NCBI GenBank assembly: GCA_032719365.1 | Contig: CM064872.1 | Span: 46,546,252 to 46,610,251, forward strand | Direction of reading: 5' to 3' | DNA: 64,000 nt | DNA from: Prinsepia uniflora | Taxonomy: Eukaryota; Streptophyta; Magnoliopsida; Rosales; Rosaceae | Shown: positions 36,191 to 48,927 of the stretch, piece after piece | Position numbering within the stretch: the stretch's first letter is position 1 | How the letters are laid out: every line of letters starts with the position of its first letter | Position numbers and translations under genes: made by a program | Notes under the pieces: generated by a model | The model's input: only the letters and a program-made list of their open reading frames with translations | Told to the model about the DNA's origin: nothing | The model's database searches: none

Positions 36191-37280
36191 TGTTCACTGC
36201 TTCCACAACTAAAGGTTCCACATCCTCATGCGGTTAGATATATAAGTGTTACGCCAAGAGATTTATTATTTTCCAACCATTAAGCTACCGGTGTGTCATT
36301 TCGTTTACCATGTGTATTCCATAGACATTTCTATCAAATGATACAACAAATTAGTTGCTTCCTAAATAGTTTCCTAAATGCTCTATATGGATTCCTCAAT
36401 CAACAATTAGTCTATTACATGAAGGATACTGAACCCCCATAGGTAGGCTGATTTTTCCTTCACAAAAAATTGATACAGATCAAGTACGAGAAAAAACTTG
36501 ATGTTGCAGTTGTCCCACAAAGTAACTCGTTTCTAATTAATCAAATTTAATTACCTCAATAATCCATCTAACAAGATGTTAGTGATTCCTCCTGAACATC
36601 CTGATAGTAGTGGTGATTCTCAATACTAAGGGTTCGATAGGGTCCAAACTAACCCACCAATTAATATAATCTTCGTAATGGTTCTCCCAGACTATGATTT
36701 AAGGTGTCCAACTTGTACTAGGATAGCTAATCTCGAATGATCTTTAGGTTCAAAGGAAACCTAGTGCAATTCTTTGTTAAAGCAGGGGTATAAGGGCAAC
36801 ATGCCTCAGGTTGAAAATTCGTAACTAACGATCCCTCTGGTTTCTATCATTAGTCGACAAGCCTGAATTGTCACCTAAACAAAGAGGTATCGATTACTAT
36901 GAAGGTCCTTTATAACTTATGAGTTCAAATTGGTGTAAAACTTTTAATCAGTGATCACACGTAACATGGTAAACTCTCGGAAGGGATTGGGTGGAGCAAT
37001 AACGCCAAAGGAAACCATTACCTTACTGCTATTACGTGGTGAATTTTACCACAAAAGTGCCTAAATCATCGTTCATTATGTTTCAGGGATGCCTAAGATT
37101 CAATTTCCAGTAAGTCTGAACATTGAGGGGATACTCGAAGGGCTAAGGGCATCACTCCATAACTCGAGTGGCGTCTGAGACAAAAGAAATACAGAAATAA
37201 GGTAATCTAGAGGAGAGCTTAAACAATCACTAAAGGAGGAATAGAGTGATGAAACGATACCCTACGACTTAGGGTCAAAG
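36191..37280 (-). mobile_element. Internal-domain piece of the old family 2 element
   Basis: AT-richer DNA between element 1 and solo LTR H. It has no family 1 motifs and no frame of note. By position it is the distal part of the internal domain that begins at the PBS at 53850 (minus sense), with 50420-53850 as its other part. No recognisable polypurine tract is seen next to the element 1 target site. Confidence 0.42.
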
Positions 37281-38314
37281 TGATGCATCCCGTATTGGAA
37301 TATAGAAACAAATAATGCAAAATTACCTTTTTGCCCCTATAAACAATGTTGGGTCTCGTTTCGTATGGGTTGGACTGTTTGGTAGGTCTAATATATTTTA
37401 TAGCTCAAGATAACTCGGGCTCAAATTGGAACCGAAAACTTATTTTAACCGCCTCTATTTGGACAAAAAACTACCTAGGGACACCTAAATGAATGAAATT
37501 TGGTCCAAGCTTTTTCTAAGAATTTTATTTGACAAATAAGAGCCCAAGTAGAAGATTTGCTACGATTAAGCTCAAATAGTGGGAATTGTCTAAGTGAGAG
37601 TGTAAAGAATTTCTTTAGGCCCAGGTGAGGCCCAAACAGTTGGGGACACCACTTCTGAAGATGGGTTTTAAACTCTATTCTTTGAGGCTTAGGGCCAAGA
37701 GCCCAAACCCAAGGCCCATCAGTGACCCATGCCCCTCTTTCTCGTTGGTAGAATTCCCTAGAGAGTTCGAACAACTCTCGTGAGTGCCCAGTAGTTTACA
37801 TACACATTCTTGACTGTGAAGACTCAACAGTGAAGCACTATGAACCTTGAAACTTTGTCCACTCTTTGTCGACTACTCACCACCTTGTACGGTCGCATCT
37901 GTCGACTGCATTACCTGTGTATCAAATGCGTGGAGATTATATCAGCTCACGATCTTTTTTCCAGCAGCTTTCCTGTGATCGACGAACCAATGAACCCAAA
38001 GAAATCTCCAGTGTCAAACCAGAGTATCGTCATCAGCCTTCCATGATGGTATACTTCTTGCTAATTCACTGAGCCATAGTGGGAGAGACGGTGTTCTTCG
38101 TGACCCGAGTTGCAGAGCTTGACTCGAACACTAACCCGTTTAGGACACGTTTTTTGTTTAGCAAAGTGGTACCCCATGGAGGTAAGATCGACTCCTGGAG
38201 TTCAATTATCTACAATGTTAGGCTGAGAATATTCCACTGATCCATTTGAATGTTTTCCCTGTGTGAATACGATGGTGGTTAGCGCCAATGGAGATCGCAA
38301 AGCTGTTGTGCTAG

Positions 38315-41300
38315 TGACAGGACCCATCCCAATCCCCCCGGGATTAGTGCGGGATGACCCTGCTCCCGTTTGACACGAAGTGTCAGACAAGGGATATTTC
38401 CGACCTTTGCCCTCCCGGGCTATCAGAGTACGCCAGGATCCGGAGGAGGTATGTGATATCTCGGTCTCTGCTACAGTCCACATCCGATGTCAACCTGAAG
38501 GGCAGTCAAAACATTAAAAACTGTGAGTGGACAAAACAAGAGTTTATAAAAAATTTCATAAGGAAGACATTTGTACCCTTCACTAAAAAGCATGCATGCA
38601 TTCGAAAACCATTTAACCAAAGAAATCATATGTGGGAACTAAGCCCAAATCAGAAATAAACCAAGGTCGAAAGGACCACAATGAAATCGACCAGACGGGC
38701 CACTACCCAAATCCATACGAAACCAACAAGGGCCTCAGCCCAAAACCATGATCAATCAAATATACGGGTCACTGCCCAAAACCTGTGTAACCACACATCA
38801 CATCCATATATCATATATACATATAATCCACACAACCAATCCTGTCACGGTTTCCAAAGCTACGCGCGTGCTACCCAGGTCTCAATCCGAGTCTTCTCAA
38901 AGTCAAGATCAATGTCCGCAGACCACTGACCCTACCCGAGGTAATAGTAATCATAGCCTTCCTAAGAGTAAGGAACCCAACTGGGGGGTGACTCCACTCA
39001 GTCGGTGCTCCGTGACTACTCCGGGGTCCACCCAGGCCAGCGACCCTCCCCAGAGGAGATAATAGAAGTAAAGGTATATGAATACATATATATATATACA
39101 TAACATAAACGTTCATGCTCGGTTCCCCTAAACCGTCATGATCCATAATGACTTGACAAAGGTTCATGCCGGTTCCCATAAACTATCATGAACCACAATG
39201 ACCTTTCCAGAGTTCATGCTGGTTCCCATAAACCGTCATGAACTTGGAGATCCATCTAGGGTCCCTGACCCAAAATCATAAATCGTAAAGTAACGGGGTC
39301 TCGTGCCCAAACATATGACTCAGCTGGGCACCGTGCCCGATATCTAAGGGTTAGTCACGACTCTGATCATAGTGATGTGTGCAACCATCCATCCAGGACC
39401 GCCCTCAATCCTGGCATGTCGCCGTGAACGAATCAACCGACGCGACCACCACAAGATCATGGTGCACTCATCACCGATCGCTATCCTGAACCGTTAGCAC
39501 TTCGAAGTCGAGCCTCCCCAGGCTGCCCGACCACGAATCGTGCATCGTGACCTCTCCGGAAGGAACACATCCCAATCCGGAGGCGAGCGTCATATCGTCG
39601 ATCGCCGTGCACATAGCACCTGTCGCGACCACGATTTAGACCCGAAGGTCGTAAATAGTGTCATATGCCCGAGAACAAACCAAATGGGTCTCATACCCGA
39701 GTTTATCCTTTTAGAAATCCAAAACCTTTTCATTAAAACCAATAAAGAAATACAGACCCGTATAAGCACCGTATAAGACCAAAACCTCGAAATACGTGCC
39801 TATACGTAACCACACATCAAAATGCACTCATGGCATCACAAACAAGTATTAAAAACATATAATAAACATTTATGCATGCACCAATTTATAAAACAAGGTC
39901 CACTCACAGACCGTCTGAGCTGCCGCCTCGATTTACGTGCCATACGGCTCATCGAGCCGATCACCGTCACCGGGACTCCCAAACCTGTCCAAATCGTAAT
40001 AGAAGGTTACTAAATACTTAATTAACCTCCTACCAAATCCCCGTAATTTTCTGATATTTTTAACTATTTTTAATCCCGAACCTAAACCTTTCGATGCCCC
40101 GAAACATATCGAGACGGTGTCCGATCGACACGAAACAAGTCCCAAAATGTTCGTTACATCGAATAAATGATTTCACATGTTGAACACATCCCCAAATTCC
40201 CTGCCACGCGCCCTCACGCGCCGCCTGAAGTGGCTGCGCGTGGGCTTCACGCGCCAGCTACAATACCTGCTGACGTCATCGCTGACGTCAACATAACGTC
40301 ATCTGACAGCTGTCAGGTCTGACATGTCAGACTCTGACAGGTGCCACGTGTCACACTCCCATTGGTCCATGTCACTGTGCTGTCAGTGCCACGTGGCAGT
40401 CTGACATGTGCCACGTGTCATCACGGCACTGGTCCACGTCTGTGCCACGCGTCAGCCCTGATTGGGCCACGTCACTAACATGTCAGTGCTGACTATGCAC
40501 TGACATATGACACGTGTCGGCTGATGAGTGGTCCACGTCACTTGAAAATCTGACAGGTGCCACATCATCATGCCACATCACCACCTTCAACCTCGCACAG
40601 CCGGTCCGGGCCAGCCGGTCCGGTCCAACCCCTGCAACTGGACCGGCGTAACCGGTCCAGGCCTCCTTCTCCCTCATTTTTCATCCGTTTTCTTCCATTT
40701 CAATTCCTAAATTCCTATTTTTGTGTTTGCTATCTAACCCAATTAACAAAACAACCTAAAACCCTCTAAATCGATCCCTAAAAATTAACCCCCCACGGCC
40801 CCTGTTTTCCGATTCCGTCCCCAGGCTTCACAGCCGTCAACCCCCGTTCAAAACCATCTCTATACACCCTAAACAATCTAACAAACATTCCCTAATCAAC
40901 CAAAACTATCCATAATGTAAAAATCGACAAAATGGGAGATTTGGGTCTAACCGGGTACCCGTTCGGGTTTGGGTCTCCACCGTGCACGGTGGCTTTGTCC
41001 TGGCCGGCCACCCCGCTTCACCGGTCCTCCTCTCCCCCACTGGTCTCTCTGTCATGATCATAGGGTGAGGGTTGGATGTTTGGGTTGCACAGATGAGAGA
41101 AATGAGATCGGGAAAATGGGTTTGAAATGAAGAATGATCGATGAAGGGATGGTATGCATGTATGTGTGAGATTGGCCAGTGGATGGGTGACACTTGTCAC
41201 TCATCCATTGGCTATCTAAAACGCTGGGCCCACTAGAGACAAAACTGCACTTTTTGTCTCTTAAAACGTGCCGTCGTGAATAGTAACTAGGAACTTCCGT

Positions 41301-41729
41301 GAACCGTAACTTCGCCGTCGAACGTCCGAATTCGACGTGCCGCCTGTCTACGGATTCGTATCGTCCCCATCTACGTAACGGTCTTCGGCCCTCGGCCATC
41401 GGGCTTCCCGGTCAAAAAGTCAACATTTTGACCCTTTTAACCAAAATTACCAAAATGCCCCTAAACTTCCGAATGTCATAACTTCCTCTTCGAATGTCGG
41501 AATTGAACGTGCCACCTGTCTATGAACTTGTGATGTCACGAACTACATCACGGTCATCGATCAAAGTCCATTTGACCGCTCGGTTAAAAAGTCAACGTTT
41601 TGCCCACGCCCAAGGGCAAAATGGTCATTTCCCATCGTTCGTCTGATTTCGCTCAACTACTCACGGATTAGCCTCACTAATCGTGATTAGTCACTAATCT
41701 AATCATGGAATTTGGGCCGGGTCGTTACA
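38315..41729 (-). repeat. 3' LTR of element 2
   Basis: 3415 bp, the longest LTR in the window. Cassette boundaries are CTGTGAGTGGAC (38521-38532) and GGTCCACTCACAG (39898-39910), with palindromes at 38590-38601 and about 39872. The cassette holds repeated GTTCATG(C)CGGTTCCCATAAACCGTCATGAAC-like hairpin blocks (39108-39245). Upstream in sense lie the TGACGTCA/CACGTG array (40265-40560), the GGACCGG section, a CT-rich stretch and two U3 modules. The TGTAACGAACATTTT block is at about 40144-40161. Confidence 0.95.
40265..40565 (-). promoter_or_regulatory. TGACGTCA / CACGTG array in element 2 LTR
   Basis: Runs of GCTGACGTCA, GTGCCACGTGTCA, GCCACGTGGCA and TCTGACATGTCAGA words, many of them palindromic, in about 300 bp. 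The right LTR has the same array (46630-46920), with one internal loss of about 31 bp near 46833. The words match plant bZIP C-box and G-box cores. Activity is inferred. Confidence 0.5.
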
Positions 41730-41799
41730 ACCTTCCCTCCTTAATTAATTTCGTCCTCGAAATTCCAACCGACCTAATTCCAACCATTCTTCCCTCCTT
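41730..41799 (-). other. Polypurine tract of element 2, present twice
   Basis: AAGGAGGGAAGGT (41730-41742, minus) abuts the 3' LTR. A second copy, AAGGAGGGAAG, lies 57 bp upstream in sense at 41789-41799, with its own TTTCGAG.GCGAAA context. This is a tandem duplication of about 57 bp that includes the tract. Element 1 and the element at 62191 have one copy. Confidence 0.85.
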
Positions 41800-44740
41800 A
41801 AGTAGTTTCGCTCTCGAAACTCCAACTATCTCAATTCCACAACCACCTCGTGGAAAGTAGAATCGACCTCGAAACACGTGTATACTAGTACACCCAATAG
41901 CCAAAACAATACTTGTCTGCAATCAGACGTACCACTAACACCCATGTCGCATCATCTACATTCGACCACATCGAATAACAGAAGTCGTACGCTCCGAACT
42001 GACACCACCTGTCAGTATCAGAGTAGCCCAAGTATCCTATGATTAACCCACTTGTCAAATCTACCCTTTCGCTGACATAAACAACTCTACGGTTCCTTGT
42101 TCAACACCAATCTATCCTGTCGTCTGCTCCCACTGGGAGTCACCAAACGGCACTCAACGATCCACGCTGACACCTCCGACAAACTGTCACCACTTGACAG
42201 TCGCCAGTCAAAAACTAACACTATACCCACTTGTGGTTACACTAACCACCAACTCACTCAACCTGAGTAAACACTACTACAAAACACCCAACCTGTGTGT
42301 AACTAGACCCATTAGAAAACCATGACCTAGTGCACGGTATCCAATGTCCAGTCCACGACCTCAACTAATCTGATGGTATTGGAGCTAAGCCGACTACCAA
42401 TACGTTCACCAATGTACCACTAGTATATCCAAAATACCGCTACCAGACACCACAAGCCTATCCAGTATCGTACCTCGAACAACGTACAAGGTACATACAA
42501 CTACCCATCAATCAGCCTACAACCACCTAGGTTGTAGCCAATCACGTTTCAATTATGGCGTTCATTTGTCCAATCCAGCATTAGACAAATCGAAACTCCA
42601 ACCCATCATCTATTTCCAAATCCGATCTGAATCCGTAATTTCGTAAGAAATCCCGAATCCAAACCCAGAAATCATATCCATAGCCATGTTCAAATCCGAA
42701 TCCGAAATCATTATTCCGTAAGCTAGCATTTGGAATAACCATTCCGAACCCAAATCCATAAAAAGAAAATCCACAGTCAAGCTCTAAAATCAAATCCTGA
42801 ATCGTCACCCAGAATCCGATTCCAAAACTCAAATCCAGAAATCCTCTTTCAAGTTCCAAAATCAAATCCTGAATCGTCATCCAGAAATATGATTCCAAAA
42901 CTCGAAGTATCGTTCACGTCTACTGAGAAGTACCAAAATCGAACCTTTCGGTTACCTGCTCAACCGATTACCACATTACCATCGATTGACTTCATAGGGA
43001 AGCCAATCCCAACATCAACACATCTAAGGCTGGCCAAATCCGACTTCGTCGGACACCTACTCAGGCGTAATATACCATATGGGATTTACCTCGAAAAGAA
43101 GTTCAGTCCCATCATGCTCCACTCAAACTCTCCACCTATCTGGATCATCAAAATCACGATCCAGATCCATAACGATACCCAAAGTCCTAAACCAATTCCC
43201 ACATCTAAACAGATCAGTCAACGACGAGACACGCCGAGACTGTGGGTTCTCACTGATTACCTCATATCGATCCTTGTCATTCCACCTAGGAAAACCAAGA
43301 ATGATCCAAGACGACGACGTCAAAACTCATCCTACGTGAATACAACCAAACTCGCTACACTCACCACATCAGGCAACTTGACATCGTCTGCCACCCAGTA
43401 GAGAATGAGGAATCTCAGTCACCTAACTTCGATATACTCACTCCACCTGATGACCCAAGACAAATCACGGGTCCACCAACCAGTACACGATTAGTGTACT
43501 AGTGGCAACCAACAACATCAATAACATCTACATCATCTACCATCATCAATTATGGTAGAACCTGAGAAGTCACCCAAAATGACTTCGACATACCCAATAC
43601 AAATGCGGAAAACCCGCATTCCTCTCGTCACCTCAATCGCAACCTCTCGCGATTTCGAAGTTCCAACCATATCGGAACCAACACACTCGGACATCAACCA
43701 CGTGTCCAACACCAATTTACAGATACCGAACATATACCCATCATGACGGATGTCACATCCCGACCCGTAACTCACCGTCATCAAGATCACCGGCACCAGT
43801 ACTAGCACTAGTACCAGTACACCATCAGCCCATACACTAACATTAGCACACCTGTGCAAAACATACAACCCTGGATCTCCGCTCATACCGAGCGACGACC
43901 CCGCACCTCTACTCGAATAGGAGAAACTCTGCCTCCCTCGTACCCGAAAACTCTGGGTACAGTAACCCTGATAACTCATACGAGAAAAGGAAAACGTCCC
44001 CGATTCCCAACAACCGTACTACAACCACTCCGTATCCCGATCAGGGATTCCATCGACAAGTACCAACCCTGGTAACTTGTCCAACAATCTCTAACCTGTC
44101 GTAACTCGACTAAACCATTTTCGTCTACCAAGTCATCCACGACCTTATTTGCCCCAAACCACAACTAAGTAGCACGACAACCAAATAGGTTTAACCGATA
44201 AGTACAACCTCGACTGCGAAGTGCAGTCCCAACACAAGCTGACATGACTAGACCGAATAACGAATCCAAATCCGAATAGTCGTCAAAGTCACACCACTCG
44301 CCAACTTACCTTTCCGAACCATACCCATCCTACCGTCAATTAACTAGGATTCCCCGAATCCGGCTGCTCCCAAGAGCATAGCCACCGAACACAACAAGAT
44401 CCGACCATCGAATGGTCACAACTCCCAACCAGTCTTCGGAACCGATCCAACGACATTGTGAAAGACGATCCCAACTAACCGTCTCACGATCCAAACGCTA
44501 ACGTACGAATAAGTTCACCCTTCGTAGGGTTCCACATTGTCATCCACGACAGAACTATGGGAACCCCGGCATCAAAGGCCGAACCAAGTCGTTTCTCGAT
44601 TCAAGCCTACTAACTACCGTACCGACATCCCAATAATCAGGTTGACCATGAACTGTAGCCCATTGAGATATCACATCCTCGACCTGCGTACGGAGTATCG
44701 CGCAAAATACGCTCTGAAATTCAGAGTAATATGAGCACCA

Positions 44741-44753
44741 TGCTCTGATACCA
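44741..44753 (-). other. Primer-binding site of element 2
   Basis: On the minus strand TGGTATCAGAGCA lies three bases after the 5' LTR end, matching the initiator-Met tRNA type. Confidence 0.93.
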
Positions 44754-44756
44754 CGC

Positions 44757-47700
44757 TGACAGGACCCATCCCAATCCCCCAGGGATTAGTGCGGGATGAC
44801 CCTGCTCCCGTCTGACACGAAGTGTCAGACAAGAGATATTTCCGACCTTTTCCCTCCCGGGCTATCAGAGTACGCCAGGATCCGGAGGAGGTATGTGATA
44901 TCTCGGTCTCTGCTACAGTCCACATCCGATGTCAACCTGAAGGGCAGTCAAAACATTAAAAACTGTGAGTGGACAAAACAAGAGTTTATAAAAAATTTCA
45001 TAAGGAAGACATTTGTACCCTTCACTAAAAAGCATGCATGCAATCGAAAACCATTTAACCAAAGAAATCATATGTGGGAACTAAGCCCAAATCAGAAATA
45101 AACCAAGGTCGAAAGGACCACAATGAAATCGACCAGACGGGCCACTACCCAAATCCATACGAAACCAACAAGGGCCTCAGCCCAAAACCATGATCAATCA
45201 AATATACGGGTCACTGCCCAAAACCTGTGTAACCACACATCACATCCATATATCATATATACATATAATCCACACAACCAATCCTGTCACGGTTTCCAAA
45301 GCTACGCGCGTGCTACCCAGGTCTCAATCCGAGTCTTCTCAAAGTCAAGATCAATGTCCGCAGACCACTGACCCTACCCGAGGTAATAGTAATCATAGCC
45401 TTCCTAAGAGTAAGGAACCCAACTGGGGGGTGACTCCACTCAGTCGGTGCTCCGTGACTACTCCGGGGTCCACCCAGGCCAGCGACCCTCCCCGGAGGAG
45501 ATAATAGAAGTAAAGGTATATGAATACATATATATACATAACATAAACGTTCATGCTCGGTTCCCCTGAACCGTCATGATCCATAATGACCTGACAAAGG
45601 TTCATGCCGGTTCCCATAAACCGTCATGAACCACAATGACCTTTCCAGAGTTCATGCCGGTTCCCATAAACCGTCATGAACTTGGAGATCCATCTAGGGT
45701 CCCTGACCCAAAATCATAAACCGTAAAGTAACTGGGTCTCGTGCCCGAACATATGACTCAACTGGGCACCGTGCCCTATATCTAAGGGTCAGTCACGACT
45801 CCGATCATAGTGATGCGTGCAACCATCCATCCACAACCGCCCTCAATCCTGGCATGTCGCCGTGAACGAATCAACCGACGCGACCACCACAAGATCATGG
45901 TGCACTCATCACCGATCGCTATCCTGAACCGTTAGCACTTCGAAGTCGAGCCTCCCCAGGCTGCCCGACCACGAATCGTGCATCGTGACCTCTCCGGAAG
46001 GAACACATCCCAATCCGGAGGCGAGCGTCATATCGTCGATCGCCGTGCACATAGCACCCGTCGCGACCACGATTTAGATCCGTAGGTCGTAAATAGTGTC
46101 ATATGCCTGAGAACAAACCAAATGGGTCTCATACCCGAGTTTATCCTTTTAGAAATCCAAAACCTTTTCATTAAAACCAATAAAGAAATACAGACCCGTA
46201 TAAGCACCGTATAAGGCCGAAACCTCGAAATACGTGCCTATACGTAACCACACATCAAAACAAGGTCCACTCACAGACCGTCGGAGCTGCCGCCTCTATT
46301 TGCGTGCCGTACGGCTCCCCGAGCCGATCACCGTCACCGGGACTGCCAAACCTGTCCAAATCGTAATAGAAGGTTACTAAATACTTAATTAACCTCCTAC
46401 CAAATCCCCGTAATTTTCTGATATTTTTAACTATTTTTTAATCCCGAACCTAAACCTTTCGATGCCCCGAAACATATCGAGACGGTGTCCGATCAACACG
46501 AAACAAGTCCCAAAATGTTCGTTACATCGAATAGATGATTTCACATGTTGAACACATCCCCAAATTCCCTGCCACGCGCCCTCACGCGCCGCCTGAAGTG
46601 GCTGCGCGTGGGCTTCACGCGCCAGCTACAATACCTGCTGACGTCATCGCTGACGTCAGCATGACGTCATCTGATAGCTGTCAGGTCTGACATGTCAGAC
46701 TCTGACAGGTGCCACGTGTCACACTCCCATTGGTCCATGTCACTGTGCTGTCAGTGCCACGTGGCAGTCTGACATGTGCCACGTGTCATCATTGCACTGG
46801 TCCACGTCTGTGCCACGCGTCAGCCCCTGATTGTGCACTGACATATGACACGTGTTGGCTGATGAGTGGTCCACGTCACCTGAAAATCTGACAGGTGCCA
46901 CGTCATCATGCCACGTCACCACGTTCACCCTCGCACAGCTGGTCCGGTCCAACCCCTGCAACTGGACCGGCGTAACCGGTCCAGGCCTCCTTCTCCCTCA
47001 TTTTTCATTCGTTTTCTTCCATTTCAATTCCTAAATTCCTATTTTTGTGTTTCCTATCTAACCCAATTAACAAAACAACCTAAAACCCTCTAAATCGATC
47101 CCTAAAAATTAACCCCCCACGGCCCCTGTTTTCCGATTCCGTCCCCAGGCTTCACAGCCGTCAACCCCCGTTCAAAACCATCTCTATACACCCTAAACAA
47201 TCTAACAAACATTCCCTAATCAACCAAAACAATCCATAATGTAAAAATCGCAAAATGGGAGATTTGGGTCTAACCGGGTACCCGTTCGGGTTTGGGTCTC
47301 CACCGTGCACGGTGGCTTCGTCCTGGCCGCCCACCACGCTTCACCGGTCCTCCTCTCCCCCTCTGGTCTCTCTGTCATGATCATAGGGTGAGGGTTGGAT
47401 GTTTGGGTTGCACAGATGAGAGAAATGAGATCGGGAAAATGGGTTTGAAATGAAGAATGATCGATGAAGGGATGGTATGCATGTATATGTGAGATTGGCC
47501 AGTGGATGGGTGACACTTGTCACTCATCCATTGGCTATCTAAAAAGCTGGGCCCACTAGAGACAAAACTGCACTTTTTGTCTCGTAAAATGTTCCGTTGT
47601 GAATAGTAACTAGGAACTTCCGTGAACCGTAACTTCGCCGTCGAACGTCCGAATTCGACGTGCCGCCTGTCTACGGATTCGTATCGTCCCCATCTACGTA

Positions 47701-48052
47701 ACGGTCTTCGGCCCTCGGCCATTGGGCCTACCGGTCAAAAAGTCAACATTTTGACCCTTTTAACCAAAATTACCAAAATGCCCCTAAACTTTTGAATGTC
47801 ATAAATTCCTCCTCGAATGTCGGAATTGAACGTGCCACCTGTCTATGAACTCGTGACGTCACGAACTACGTCACGGTCATCGATCAAAGTCCATTTGACC
47901 GCCCGATTGAAAAGTCAACGTTTTGCCCACGCCCAAGGGCAAAATGGTCATTTCGCATCGTTCGTCCGATTTCGCTCAACTACTCACGGATTAGCCTCAC
48001 TAATCGTGATTAGTCACTAATCTAATCATAGAATTTGGGACGGGTCGTTACA
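44757..48052 (-). repeat. 5' LTR of element 2
   Basis: 3296 bp. Against its partner it lacks 71 bp between AAAA repeats (corresponding to 39823-39893, removing one ATGCATGCA palindrome and a TTTATAAA), about 31 bp in the ACGT array, and about 14 bp in the GGACCGG section. All three look like short-repeat deletions after insertion. Confidence 0.95.
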
Positions 48053-48927
48053 GCTAGTCTCGACGACTTACCAAACTATTAATACTAGTTCCTACATGCT
48101 CGTTGCTGGAGAACTGAGAAAACTACGCCTATCTTGTGCCTCTACGATCATTGTGGACTCTGTCTCGAGGGTGCGAGGCACAACAAGGTCGTGGCTTCTC
48201 AACGATGTAGACCTGATTCAGGTAGTCATCTCAAACGAAAAACTTGATTTCTGGACAACCCATGATGAGTAGATCGTATTAGATGGTTTAAAAGTTGAAT
48301 TTGGGAAAAAAATGAAGTAATTGGGCCTCGCTGGAAGACTGGATTTTCCACCAAGAATCCAGAAACTAACCGTCGTGGATGGCGGCACTAAAGGCAATCC
48401 GGTCGTCGTCTCAAGCTAGGATCTAGCGATGACCAGTCAACAGTCAACGCCGTTGAGTCTACATTAGTCAACTGTTTATTGTAACGGTTAACTAACGGAA
48501 TATTCTAGGGGCATATTCCACGGAATATTTTGTGGGAATATTATGGGTAATATTCTGAGGGATATTTTTGAGCCGTTTGAGCACATTTTAAGCCCGTTTT
48601 GCCATTTTAATGTCGTTTAACTCATTTTAAGTAATATTTCTTACCTTTTCACTTGGAATTTAATTGGTAACCATGTGGTCTGAATTATTTAGGATTAGGA
48701 CGAGATTGAGCTTACGCAGTTTGACATGTCGGGTGATTTCAACTGCCCTTCCCTACACTGATTTTAATACGTTATCTCTTGTATGTTTTACGATGTTATT
48801 TCTATGATATCTTTGAGCATGCATGATTCATTGTGTGCTTTTTATAGTATGTTCAAAATGGTTGATTTATGATGCATGCATAGATTTTCTGGTATTTATA
48901 TGTTGTGATAATCATGCATAGTATGTA

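Larger units (their letters stand above)
41730..44756 (-). mobile_element. Noncoding internal domain of element 2
   Basis: 3027 bp, homologous by eye to the element 1 and LTR G internal domains. The longest frames are 170 codons (plus, 42889-43401, antisense to the element) and 148 codons (minus, 43533-43979). Neither is open in the other copies. The minus frame has a Ser/Arg/Gly-rich N-terminal part (QSFSYSSRGAGSSLGMSGDP) with a recognisable counterpart at 13225-13310 and near 32400-32480. This is the best candidate for a fossil of gag but lacks a CCHC knuckle. Confidence 0.85.
38315..48052 (-). mobile_element. Complete element 2: LARD-type Ty3/gypsy derivative
   Basis: A 9738-bp element with ends TGACAGGACCC and GGGTCGTTACA and perfect 5-bp duplication GCTAG (38310-38314 and 48053-48057). 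Minus sense: 5' LTR 44757-48052, internal 41730-44756, 3' LTR 38315-41729. PBS and polypurine tract are present and no intact coding frame is. The two LTRs differ at about 4 positions in the first ~215 bp by hand count, fewer than in element 1, so this looks like the youngest large insertion here. It splits solo LTR H. Confidence 0.96.

Noticed and set aside
42889..43401. 170-codon plus frame in element 2
   Set aside because: Antisense to the element, not open in element 1, with no recognisable domain.
43533..43979. 148-codon minus frame as a gag gene
   Set aside because: It is in the right sense and place for gag and shares a Ser/Arg/Gly segment with other copies. It has no CCHC knuckle or capsid motif and is broken in the others, so it is kept only as a possible relic.
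38354..45504. Matching frames of about 60-104 codons repeated in both LTRs of element 2
   Set aside because: Their identity reflects LTR identity, not protein conservation. Equivalent frames are absent or broken in element 1.
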